Shown: piece after piece, positions 8,716 through 16,912 of the stretch
Layout of the letters: every line of letters starts with the position of its first letter
Numbering within the stretch: the stretch's first letter is position 1
NCBI RefSeq assembly: GCF_003994335.1
Contig: NZ_PNQZ01000025.1
Coordinates: 170,188-234,187 of the forward strand
From: Asaia sp. W19
Lineage (GTDB): Bacteria > Pseudomonadota > Alphaproteobacteria > Acetobacterales > Acetobacteraceae
Length of the DNA: 64,000 nucleotides
Direction: 5' to 3'
Notes under the pieces: generated by a model
What the model was told of the DNA's origin: nothing
The model's input: only the letters and a program-made list of their open reading frames with translations
The model's database searches: none
Made by a program: the position numbers and the translations under genes

Positions 8716-10140
8716 TTACGGTCGCGTGCGGGCCCAGGCCCAGTAAAGAGCGCCAGGGACAAAGATGCCGAGTATCCATGAAAGATCGATCCCGTCCAGA
8801 GAGCGGGCTATGCGGCCAGTATAGAGACCATTTGACAGGAATGGGATCTGGACGAGCACGCCCAGCGCATAGCATGAAAGTGCCGGGCGATTGGCCGTGC
8901 CGTAAATGCCGCCGTCGCGGCGAAAGAGCGATTCCATATCGTAATGGCCGTGACGGACCAGATAATAATCGACCAGATTGATCGCGGTCCAGGGCGAGAG
9001 CACGGCCAGAAGGAGCGCAATGACATTATCGAGAATGGTCAGCACATTGCCACTCAGCATTTCGGTGATCAGCGCGCAGAGCAGAAGCAGGATGAGGGCG
9101 GCCATACCGCGTGCATGACCGGTCGGGTGCCAGTTCTGGCGAAAGGTCTGCAGGAAGGTGAGGGAGGACAGGGCCGCGCAATAGATCTGCATCGTACAGC
9201 TCACGAGTGTCGAGATCATCACGACCAGAAACAGGATTGCGGGGAGGATCGCACCCCAGGGGCGTATCGCATCATACATCGATCCGCTGAACCCGGTGCT
9301 GCCAATGAAGGCCCCGATGACCATGGGGTAGGCCGTGCCCAGAACACTGCCAGCGAGGCAGACCACGAAGGCCGTTCTCTCGCCTGTGCTGGAAGGAAGA
9401 TAACGCGTGTAATCGGAGACGTAAGGGGCATAGGCGATCTGCCACAGCACACCGAGAGAGAGGGCCTTGAGGAAGTCATGCGGGGCAGGCGCTGCCCAGA
9501 TGGCCTGGGCCAGATGCCCCTGGGCCAGATCCAGATAGGCCAGTCCGACCAGAAGGAAGGCCAGCGAGGCCACAGGGATGAATCCTGCTATGAACCGCTC
9601 GATCAGATCATGACCGATCATGCAGAGAAGGGCCGTGATAAGCACGGTGCCCCAGATGGGAAGCTGCCCGAACCCGCTGCCGAACAGGCTGCGCGCCTCC
9701 TCTCGCCCGATCGCGAAAAACGTGGTGGTGAAGCCGACATACATGATGATGATCACTGCAATGATCAGCAGGCTTCCAGTCGATCCAAACTGTCCGCGGG
9801 TCTGCTGCATTTGGGGAATGCCGAGATGAGGTCCCTGGGCGGCGTGAAGCGCCATGAACACGCCTCCGACGATATTCCCCGTCAGAATGGCAAGAAGAGA
9901 CCAGCCGAGCGAAAGATGGCAGATACCGGGATAGAGCAGCCCTGTCATGACTGCCATGACATTCTGGTTGGCCCCCACCCAGACCTTGAAAAGCGACCAG
10001 GCGTTGCCGTGGCGACGTGCCTCGGGAACGGGAAAGATCGTCTCGTTCTCGATGGAAAGGGGAGGGGCGTCGTCCATCGGTCGGGTCTCATTCTGTCCGG
10101 CAGGGGAAAGGTTCACGGTGGTGGGCAGGGCGCGGCTCAT
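8716..10140 (-). CDS. NCS1-family nucleobase/hydantoin-type permease
   Basis: The 474-residue integral membrane protein has about twelve hydrophobic segments and the NCS1 pattern GNIVGGVFMALHAAQGPHLGIPQMQQTRGQFG in TM2-3, with SDYTRYLP in the middle. NCS1 carriers are cation symporters or proton-coupled importers for nucleobases, allantoin, hydantoins, thiamine or pyridoxine. It closely resembles the second permease at 13711, suggesting duplication within this locus. Its ATG overlaps the HisD-like stop (ATGA, 10137-10140), so the two are coupled. A later in-frame ATG at 10077 would remove 21 polar residues and cannot be excluded. Confidence 0.88.
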   Translation of the reverse strand: MSRALPTTVNLSPAGQNETRPMDDAPPLSIENETIFPVPEARRHGNAWSLFKVWVGANQNVMAVMTGLLYPGICHLSLGWSLLAILTGNIVGGVFMALHAAQGPHLGIPQMQQTRGQFGSTGSLLIIAVIIIMYVGFTTTFFAIGREEARSLFGSGFGQLPIWGTVLITALLCMIGHDLIERFIAGFIPVASLAFLLVGLAYLDLAQGHLAQAIWAAPAPHDFLKALSLGVLWQIAYAPYVSDYTRYLPSSTGERTAFVVCLAGSVLGTAYPMVIGAFIGSTGFSGSMYDAIRPWGAILPAILFLVVMISTLVSCTMQIYCAALSSLTFLQTFRQNWHPTGHARGMAALILLLLCALITEMLSGNVLTILDNVIALLLAVLSPWTAINLVDYYLVRHGHYDMESLFRRDGGIYGTANRPALSCYALGVLVQIPFLSNGLYTGRIARSLDGIDLSWILGIFVPGALYWAWARTRP

Positions 10141-11510
10141 GACGTCGGCATATTAGCGGCAGGAGGAGGCAGGTAATCCGATCCGGGGGTCGGCTGTGGG
10201 CGCGCCGCTGAGACAGCACGGGCATGACCCGGGAATTGCTCATACTGTGCCAGTCTCTCCGCATGGCGCGCCGCCTCAGGGTAGGCATTCTGCGCGACAC
10301 GCGCGAAGGACATGCGCTTGGTGAAATCATGCACGGAGAGCGGGGAGTGGGTTCTGGCCGCCCGGTTGGTGGGAAGCACCGCATTGGGACCCAGTACGTA
10401 ATTGCCGAGCGTGACGGGCGTTGAGGTGCCCAGCAGAACCTCGCCCGCATGCCTGATGCGCCCCAGGTCGGCCATCGGATCGGCAGTGAGAATTTCCAGA
10501 TGCTCGGGCGCATAGGCATTGGTGAAAGCGATGGCGGCCTCCATGGTGTCGGTGAGGAGTACGCCACCATGCGCGCCGCAGAGCACCGCGCGCGAAAAAG
10601 CGGCCCTTCCCGGATCCATGGCGGCCCAATGCACGGGCAGGGCCTCCATGACGCCTTCAGCCACGCGCCGACTGCTGGTGACGAGCCATGCGGAAGAATC
10701 AGGACCGTGTTCGGACTCGATGATCAGGTCCAGGGCGGCCAGAACAGGGTCGACGCTGTCATCGGTCAGGATGATGCTCTCGCTCGGCCCTGCAGGAACG
10801 CCAGGGTCGAGCCGGTCGCTCAGAAGGCGTTTGGCCGCGACCACATAGGGGCTGCCCGGTCCTACGATCTTGTCACAGGCCGGAATGGTCTGCGTGCCAT
10901 AGGCGACAGCTGCGACGGCCTGGGCTCCGCCGCTCTTGTAGATGTCAGTTACGCCAATCAGCCTTGCTGCGGCGAGCGTGCCGATATCCACGCTGCCATC
11001 GGGGGCAGGAGGGGTGATGATCACGAGGCGCGGTACGCCCGCGACCATGCCCGGGATGGCGGTCATGGCCACCACGCTCGGAAAGCATCCCTTGCCGCGC
11101 GGCACATAGCAGGCGACCGATTCAATGGGGATCGTCCGATCGCCCGCCCAGACGCCTGGACGCACTTCGATCATCCAGCTCTCTTCGGGTTTCTGAGCTT
11201 CGTGAAAGCGCCGTATGTTGCCGATGGCATAGCGCAGGGAGTCCAGAATCTCCGGGTCCATCGCCTCGATGGCCGCGTCGATCTCGGCTTCAGTGACCTT
11301 GAGTGCGAGGTCGGGCTGCGTCACCTTGTCGAATTGCCGGGCAAAATGACGCAGGGCGTCATCACCTTCCTGGCGGACGCGCTCGATGATGGGCGCCACC
11401 CGTTCGAGATAAGGGGTGAGGTCGCTCTCCGTGCGGCGCAGCAGCTCCGCGGGAATGGAGGCTGCCCCTGAAAAATCATGAAAACTGATCCTGTCGGTCA
11501 TGAGGCGCAT
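10137..11510 (-). CDS. HisD-like NAD-dependent dehydrogenase with altered zinc-ligand positions
   Basis: The 457-residue product has the histidinol dehydrogenase fold: YKSGGAQAVAAVAYGTQTIP then KIVGPGSPYVVAAKR, and the catalytic pair E336-H337 in APEHLE. By spacing against E. coli HisD, the zinc ligands Gln259, His262, Asp360 and His419 correspond to E265, H268, N370 and H429. Thus two of four are changed in a reciprocal way (Q to E, D to N). HisD oxidises histidinol to histidine in two NAD steps; paralogues oxidise other amino or hydroxy alcohols, such as the sulfopropanediol enzyme HpsN. There are no his biosynthetic genes around it. Adjacent SDR, alcohol dehydrogenase and permease genes indicate a catabolic role. 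An ATG at 11501 is an alternative start. Confidence 0.85.
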   Translation of the reverse strand: MRLMTDRISFHDFSGAASIPAELLRRTESDLTPYLERVAPIIERVRQEGDDALRHFARQFDKVTQPDLALKVTEAEIDAAIEAMDPEILDSLRYAIGNIRRFHEAQKPEESWMIEVRPGVWAGDRTIPIESVACYVPRGKGCFPSVVAMTAIPGMVAGVPRLVIITPPAPDGSVDIGTLAAARLIGVTDIYKSGGAQAVAAVAYGTQTIPACDKIVGPGSPYVVAAKRLLSDRLDPGVPAGPSESIILTDDSVDPVLAALDLIIESEHGPDSSAWLVTSSRRVAEGVMEALPVHWAAMDPGRAAFSRAVLCGAHGGVLLTDTMEAAIAFTNAYAPEHLEILTADPMADLGRIRHAGEVLLGTSTPVTLGNYVLGPNAVLPTNRAARTHSPLSVHDFTKRMSFARVAQNAYPEAARHAERLAQYEQFPGHARAVSAARPQPTPGSDYLPPPAANMPTS

Positions 11511-11530
11511 TTCCGGATAGAAGGAGGGAA

Positions 11531-12298
11531 TCAGAGGGAGGCCAGCGCACCGCCATCGACATAGAGGGTCTGACCAGTCACGTAGGCAGAAGCATCAGAG
11601 CACAGGAACTGGAGAGGCCCGGCGAGATCCTCGCCGATACCGAAGCGACCGAGCGGAATGCGCGCGCGCATCTTTTCCTGCCATGTGGCATCCTCGAAAA
11701 ACGGCGCTGTCATGGCTGTTTGAAAATAGCCGGGCGCCAGGGCATTGACCCGTATCCCTCTGGGCGCCCATTCGACGGCAAGGCTACGCGTCATGCCAAG
11801 AATGCCGGATTTCGATGCGCTATAGGGTACGGCGCGCGCGATGCCTGTGGCTGCAGCAAGTGAGGCGAGATTGACGATGCTGGCCCCCGATCCCATCAGA
11901 CGCGCCGCGCGCTGGGCGACGAAGAAGGCCCCTCTGAGATTGGTATCCAGTAACTGATCCCAGAGCGCCTCATCCACGGCGTCGCTTGCACAGAGTTTTT
12001 CATCCCCGGCATTATTGAGCAGGATATCGAGCGGGTGGCCGGAAGCTGCAACGGTCGAGAATGCGGCTTCAATGGAGGAAAGCGCCCGGACATCCATCAC
12101 CAGAGCGTTCATCACGCCGCCTCGCGCCGTGGCCATCGCACAGCACTCCTCGAGCGCGGAGGCATGACGCCCCGTGACCCATACCTGGGCACCGGCAGCG
12201 GCCAGATGAAGCGCCATGGCCCGGCCAAGGCCCCGACCGGCGCCCGTCACCAGGGCAGTTCTGCCCGCGAGAGAAAACAAGGCGGATGCCTGGGTCAT
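11531..12298 (-). CDS. Short-chain dehydrogenase/reductase (SDR)
   Basis: The 255-residue classical SDR has the cofactor motif TGAGRGLG at residues 18-25, NNAG at 95-98, and the catalytic triad S146, Y159 and K163 (YSASK). The C-terminal VTGQTLYVDGG is typical of the FabG-like group. It should catalyse NAD(P)-dependent interconversion of a hydroxyl and a carbonyl. Its start overlaps the stop of the upstream alcohol dehydrogenase by four bases, and the HisD-like gene begins 20 bases after it, so the three dehydrogenases form one translational unit. The set parallels the three-dehydrogenase layout reported for dihydroxypropanesulfonate degradation, but the substrate cannot be read from sequence. 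Confidence 0.88.
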   Translation of the reverse strand: MTQASALFSLAGRTALVTGAGRGLGRAMALHLAAAGAQVWVTGRHASALEECCAMATARGGVMNALVMDVRALSSIEAAFSTVAASGHPLDILLNNAGDEKLCASDAVDEALWDQLLDTNLRGAFFVAQRAARLMGSGASIVNLASLAAATGIARAVPYSASKSGILGMTRSLAVEWAPRGIRVNALAPGYFQTAMTAPFFEDATWQEKMRARIPLGRFGIGEDLAGPLQFLCSDASAYVTGQTLYVDGGALASL

Positions 12299-13410
12299 GG
12301 ATGCGCCTCCCAGGGGGCTGCGCGCAGGTCAGAATCCTCCCCGTTCGGGGCGATCAGGATCTTGGGAGCGTTATCCGGCGCTGTGTCCTCAAGAGGGGCG
12401 CCCTTTGCGTCAGTCAGGCGGGCATAGAGCATGGGGAGTGCCTCAAGCGGAAAGGCAGGGCTCAGAAAATAGTCGAGATGGGGCGCAAGCTCAGACAGAA
12501 GCGCAAGCGCTTCGGTCATTTCATGTGCGTACGCGCTCACGCCCAGGAGAGTCAGTTCGCGCTCCACAATCCGGTTGAGATCGAGAGGAGAGGCGCTGTC
12601 GAAGATGCCCGCCAGCACGAGCCTGCCACCCGGAACGAGCTGGTCGCCAAGCATCTCGATCACGCCATGAGATCCGGTCGTGTCGATAGCCAGCGCGAGC
12701 TCTGCCTGTGACGCCTGTGTCTCGTCGGTCCCGCCGGCACTCCCGCGCAGACACGCAGTCCAGAGCTCGGGCTCGGGCGGCAGGGAGCGCGTACCGAGAG
12801 AGGTCTCGAGCATGCGGCTGCGTCCCGCATGACGCTCCAGCAACCAGACAACGTGCCCCCTCCGCCTCAGGAGAAGGGCGCAGAGACCGCCTATCGTTCC
12901 GCCCCCGCAAACAAGAACGGGCTGAGCTGGCATGGGATTCAGGCGGTTCAGCGCATGAAGCGCCACTGAGAGCGGCTCGACCAGGGTCCCGTAGCGCAGG
13001 GGGAGCGCGACGGGATAAGGCAGGAGTTGGGTGGCCGGAAGCACGACCTCCTGGGCGAAACCACCTTCGCTTCCTTCCCCCACAAAAGCAAGATCCGGGC
13101 GAAGATTGGCTTGCCCGGCGCGACATCGGGTGCACGCGCCGCAACCAAGACGGGAATCGGCGATGACGGCCTCGCCGCAATGCCGCTCACCGCAATTCGC
13201 GGAGATTTCGGTGATGATGCCGCAAAATTCATGGCCGGGAATTCGGGGCGTTGCGGTCAACCAGCGCCCTGTGCGGTAATTATGCAGATCCGATCCGCAA
13301 ATCCCGGCATAGGCCACACGGATGCGAACATGGCCCTCGGGAAGAGGGGAGAGGCGGGGTATTGGCGCGATGCGAATATCGCCTGCGCCATACAGGCGTG
13401 CTGCCAGCAT
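12295..13410 (-). CDS. Zinc-type medium-chain alcohol dehydrogenase, structural zinc site incomplete
   Basis: The 371-residue product is of the sorbitol/threonine dehydrogenase type. Catalytic zinc residues C38 (AGICGSDLH) and H60-E61 (PGHEFCG) are intact. The structural zinc lobe has C90, C93 and C96, but the position of the usual fourth cysteine (about 104) is arginine, so that site may be degenerate. The Rossmann stretch VLVCGGGTIGGLCALLL is present. It is the first gene of the leftward operon facing the permease gene at 13711 across a 300-bp intergenic region that must hold its promoter. It probably oxidises an alcohol with NAD(H) in the same pathway as the SDR and HisD-like proteins. Confidence 0.87.
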   Translation of the reverse strand: MLAARLYGAGDIRIAPIPRLSPLPEGHVRIRVAYAGICGSDLHNYRTGRWLTATPRIPGHEFCGIITEISANCGERHCGEAVIADSRLGCGACTRCRAGQANLRPDLAFVGEGSEGGFAQEVVLPATQLLPYPVALPLRYGTLVEPLSVALHALNRLNPMPAQPVLVCGGGTIGGLCALLLRRRGHVVWLLERHAGRSRMLETSLGTRSLPPEPELWTACLRGSAGGTDETQASQAELALAIDTTGSHGVIEMLGDQLVPGGRLVLAGIFDSASPLDLNRIVERELTLLGVSAYAHEMTEALALLSELAPHLDYFLSPAFPLEALPMLYARLTDAKGAPLEDTAPDNAPKILIAPNGEDSDLRAAPWEAHP

Positions 13411-13710
13411 GTAATTGGCCTCCGTCCCGGCGGGAAGATGCGCTCGATTTGGCTCAAGCAGTTATAAATATAATGTCATCGAAATGAAAAGAGAGGCGGC
13501 CAAGTCAGGCGCATAGGTTTTTCCGGATCAAGGCTTCAGGAAATATGCACCAGAAAGCGGGGGCGCCCACTTCTAGTCGCGATCCTGTATTGATATGATT
13601 TCATAATGATCCGAAACGGCAACGTGAGAGCGCGGGATTTCTGCGGTTTGGCGTGGTTTGTCGGTGTTTCACCAGAATAACCATCTGCAAAACGGGCAGG
13701 GAGTGACAGG
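13411..13710. promoter_or_regulatory. Divergent promoter region of the HisD-like cluster
   Basis: This 300-bp gap separates two divergently transcribed operons and is visibly AT-richer than its flanks (for example 13461-13490 and 13590-13610). It contains a small inverted repeat at 13594-13605 (TATGA, TT, TCATA). No GTMTAKAC site occurs here, so the hut regulator probably does not control this cluster. No dedicated regulator gene is adjacent; the LuxR-type gene at 20076 is the nearest candidate. Confidence 0.5.
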
Positions 13711-15096
13711 ATGGAGCGTATCGGCACAGTGGAAGCAGAAACGATTTATCCGATTCCCGCCGCCAGACGTCATGGCCGGCCCAGAGACCTGTTCACGGTC
13801 TGGTTCGGTCCCAATCTGATGATGCTGACCGTGGTGACGGGGGCGCTGGCGACAACCCTGTTCGGGCTCTCGCTGCTCGAGGGGCTGCTGGCGCTTCTGA
13901 TCGGCAATCTGGTGGGGGGCGTCTTCATGGCGCTTCATGCGGCGCAGGGGCCACGGCTCGGCGTACCGCAGATGATCCAGACGCGGGGGCAATTCGGGCT
14001 CTATGGTGCTGTGCCGATCACGGCCATCATCGTGCTGATGTATGTCGGATTTGCCGCGTCCAATCTCGTGCTTGGCGCGGAAGGACTACAGGCCTGTTTC
14101 CCGACGCTCGGACGCTTTCCCGCGATTGTCATCATCCAGATCGTATCGATCGCGCCTGCGATCCTGGGTTATCACGTCATCCATGTTGCGGCACGCATTC
14201 TCACCGTGGTTTGCGGCGCTGCGGTGCTCGTCTGCCTGGGCTATGTCGCGCTCTATCATGGGGAGATGCACGGCGCGACGGCCTTTACCAATGGGTGGAC
14301 CGGCTTCCTGCGCACGCTGTCCCTCGCGGCGCTCTGGCAGATCGCCTATGCGCCTTATGTTTCGGACTCATCGCGCTATCTTCCCGCAGGGCCGGCTAGC
14401 GAACGTCACGCTTTCCTTGCCTGTTTCTCGGGCTCCATCTCGGGCTCAATGCTGGCCATGGCGTTGGGCGCAGTCGTCGGCAGTCTGGCCGGAGGGCAGC
14501 ATGTGGTGCAGTCGCTCATGGGGGTACTGGGCGTGGCCGCCATACCCGTGCTGCTGGCATTTTCTCTGGGGATTGCGGTGGCCAATGCCATGAACGTGTA
14601 TTGTGGCGCGCTCTCGACCCTGACGGTAGCGCAGACCTTCAGCACGCATCGCCATCATGGTCAGGGCATGCGTCTGGCCGTGACAATCGTGCTCCTGGTT
14701 TTCGCCTTCTGCATGGCCACGCTCATGGCGGATGGTTTCATGGCCGCTTATAGCGAGTTCCTCGAATTGCTGATGTGCGTCATGATCCCATGGACCGCCA
14801 TCAATCTCACCGATTACTACCTGCTGCATCACGGCGAATATGACGTGGCCTCGTTCTTCAAGCGCGATGGCGGGATCTATGGCCATTGGAACCTGCCCGC
14901 CCTGATCTGCTACGTGCTGGGGCTGGTCATCCAGTTCCCGTTCCTTTCCACCGCACTCTATACGGGCAGCATGGCGCGAATCCTGGGGGGCGTCGACATC
15001 TCCTGGGTAGTCAGCCTGCTCGTTACACCGCCGCTTTACCTCCTGAGTGAGCGGCATTTCCGGTCCAGGGTACTGCCGGGCGGAGAAAACGCATAA
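13711..15096 (+). CDS. NCS1-family permease, second copy
   Basis: The 461-residue multi-pass membrane protein shares the pattern of the 8716-10140 permease: AETIYPIPAARRHG at the N terminus, LVGGVFMALHAAQGPRLGVPQ in the early helices, DSSRYLP mid-protein, and a C-terminal NLTDYYLLHHGEYD segment. It should import a nucleobase-like or other nitrogen heterocycle. Two divergent paralogues in one locus suggest either two related substrates or uptake of both substrate and breakdown product. The stop overlaps the start of the amidohydrolase by one base (TAATG), so the two are coupled. Confidence 0.88.
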   Translation: MERIGTVEAETIYPIPAARRHGRPRDLFTVWFGPNLMMLTVVTGALATTLFGLSLLEGLLALLIGNLVGGVFMALHAAQGPRLGVPQMIQTRGQFGLYGAVPITAIIVLMYVGFAASNLVLGAEGLQACFPTLGRFPAIVIIQIVSIAPAILGYHVIHVAARILTVVCGAAVLVCLGYVALYHGEMHGATAFTNGWTGFLRTLSLAALWQIAYAPYVSDSSRYLPAGPASERHAFLACFSGSISGSMLAMALGAVVGSLAGGQHVVQSLMGVLGVAAIPVLLAFSLGIAVANAMNVYCGALSTLTVAQTFSTHRHHGQGMRLAVTIVLLVFAFCMATLMADGFMAAYSEFLELLMCVMIPWTAINLTDYYLLHHGEYDVASFFKRDGGIYGHWNLPALICYVLGLVIQFPFLSTALYTGSMARILGGVDISWVVSLLVTPPLYLLSERHFRSRVLPGGENA

Positions 15097-16724
15097 TGCT
15101 GCTTCATAACGCACAATTCATCATGCCGGATCAGACGCGTCTGGGCGGGGCCATGCTCATACGCGATGGCCGTATCGCTGCAATGGGGCCCGATGCCGAA
15201 ATAATCGCGCAATGTCCCGACGGGATCGAGCGCCGCGATCTGAAGGGGGCCGTTGTCCTGCCCGGATTCATCGATAGTCATCTCCATTTGCGCATGGGAG
15301 CGGAATATCTGTCGAATATCGGCCTTCGCGACTGCCGGAGCATGCGCGATGTCCTGTCACGCGTTGCGCGCTTTGCGGACGCGCATCCCGAGCGTCCCTG
15401 GCTGATCGGTCTGGAATGGAGCTACGGCTATCCAGACCTGCCGCCCGAGGGTTTCGATCGGGCCATGCTCGATGCCATTGTGCCCGATCGCCCAGTGTTC
15501 CTGTACTCGGGTATGGCTCATGCGGTGTGGGTCAATAGCAAGGCGCTCGAGTATGCCGGGATCGATGCCTCCACACCCGATCCAGAAGGGGGCGAGATCA
15601 TGCGACGCCCTGATGGCACGCCTTCGGGCTGGCTAAAGGAATGGGCCGGTCGGCTTGTGGCCCGTCACGTGCCGCCCATGGATGAGGCGATGCTGCGCGA
15701 TGGCATGTCGAGCGTTCTGGCCGAGATTGCCGCATGCGGCATCACTCGGGTGGAAAGCGCAGCTTATGATGAGGGGCTGTTCCCGATCCTGCACGATCTT
15801 GAGCGTCAGGATGCGCTTACCTGTCGTATCGGCATCATGGTCGAGATGCCGCCTCCCGCCTTTTCTGCCGAGCGTCTCGCACAGGTCGCGTCGCTGCGCC
15901 GGACTTATGCCTCGCCAGCCTTGAGTCTCGATGGCGTGAAGTTCTTTCTGGATGGTGTGCTCGAATCCCATACGGCTTCCATGCCGCAGGGCTACCGCGA
16001 TCGCCCGGATGAGCAGGGGACGCTGGTCTGGCCGGTGGCCGCCTACAAGCAGGCTGTGCAGGCGGTTTCAGAGGCGGGATTCCAGATTTGGACCCACGCC
16101 ATAGGCAGCGGCGCCATCACGCTTGCGCTGGACGCCTACGCCCAGACCCCGGACGAGACCCGCGCGCTCAGGCACCGTGTCGAGCATGTCGAGATTCCTC
16201 TCGAGGCGGATATGGCGCGCTTCGCCTCCCTCGGTGTGGTGGCCTGCCTGCAGCCAGTCATGGTGGCGCCTTCGGATGAGTGGATGGGTATGGGTGGCGT
16301 GTGGGCGCAGCGCGTTCGGCCCGAGGAGCATGAGCGCGCTTTTCCCAATCGCTCGCTGCTCGATCAGGGCGCTCTGGTTGCTTTCGGCACGGATTGGCCG
16401 ATCGTCTCGCTTTCGCCTTTACGCGGTGTGGCCAAAGCCGTGACACGGCGCAGCAGCGAGGACGGGACGGTGTTTGTGCCCGGTCAGGCCATCGGCCTGG
16501 ATGAAGCGCTCAACGCCTATAACGCCGCCGGGGCGTTTGCCTGCCATCGTGAACAGGATGAGGGCGCGCTGCGTGTCGGGAACTGGGCGGATCTCGTGGT
16601 GCTGGCGCGCGATCCCGCAGCCTGTCCGCCCGACGCAATCCGGGACATTCCGGTGTTGATGACAATGCTCGCGGGAAAGCCGGTGTTCGAGCGCGAACGT
16701 CGGGACGTCGCAGCGAACGCCTGA
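15096..16724 (+). CDS. Amidohydrolase of the YtcJ-like (PF07969) group
   Basis: The 542-residue product has an N-terminal beta domain, then GFIDSHLHL, whose HxH pair would bind the catalytic metal. Further metal residues are likely in QIWTHAIGSGA and RHRVEHVEI, and the late aspartate lies in AFGTDWPI. The N-terminal PDQTRLGGAMLIRDGRIAAMGPDAEI is typical of cytosine deaminase/dihydroorotase relatives. Enzymes of this group hydrolyse amide or imine C-N bonds of varied, often unknown, substrates. Coupling to the NCS1 permease suggests it opens or deacylates the imported compound. Confidence 0.85.
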   Translation: MLLHNAQFIMPDQTRLGGAMLIRDGRIAAMGPDAEIIAQCPDGIERRDLKGAVVLPGFIDSHLHLRMGAEYLSNIGLRDCRSMRDVLSRVARFADAHPERPWLIGLEWSYGYPDLPPEGFDRAMLDAIVPDRPVFLYSGMAHAVWVNSKALEYAGIDASTPDPEGGEIMRRPDGTPSGWLKEWAGRLVARHVPPMDEAMLRDGMSSVLAEIAACGITRVESAAYDEGLFPILHDLERQDALTCRIGIMVEMPPPAFSAERLAQVASLRRTYASPALSLDGVKFFLDGVLESHTASMPQGYRDRPDEQGTLVWPVAAYKQAVQAVSEAGFQIWTHAIGSGAITLALDAYAQTPDETRALRHRVEHVEIPLEADMARFASLGVVACLQPVMVAPSDEWMGMGGVWAQRVRPEEHERAFPNRSLLDQGALVAFGTDWPIVSLSPLRGVAKAVTRRSSEDGTVFVPGQAIGLDEALNAYNAAGAFACHREQDEGALRVGNWADLVVLARDPAACPPDAIRDIPVLMTMLAGKPVFERERRDVAANA

Positions 16725-16912
16725 GAGACGAGGGTCATCCGGCCCAGCGTCATTGGATTGATGCCCGGGGGGCGCGCTCTCCCAATCCCGGGCGTTGAGA
16801 GGAACTTGTGCAGCAGATGCGCGGGTCTTGGCGCAGGGCCTGTCCGGGCCACCATGAAGGGCGACTCGTCGGTCTGTTTCGGGACATCCTGCAGGAAGAA
16901 GAAAGAGAAATC

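Noticed and set aside
8944..10176. Long plus-strand reading frame opposite the NCS1 permease
   Set aside because: It mirrors a well-supported membrane protein gene; the translation is rich in Gly, Asp, Gln and Arg with no domain pattern. A by-product of GC-rich codon use.
10449..11471. Plus-strand frame opposite the HisD-like gene
   Set aside because: The HisD motifs on the minus strand are unambiguous and the antisense translation has no recognisable features.
10137..11510. Biosynthetic hisD
   Set aside because: No other his biosynthesis genes are near, two zinc-ligand positions are changed, and the operon is catabolic. It cannot be fully excluded without the rest of the genome.
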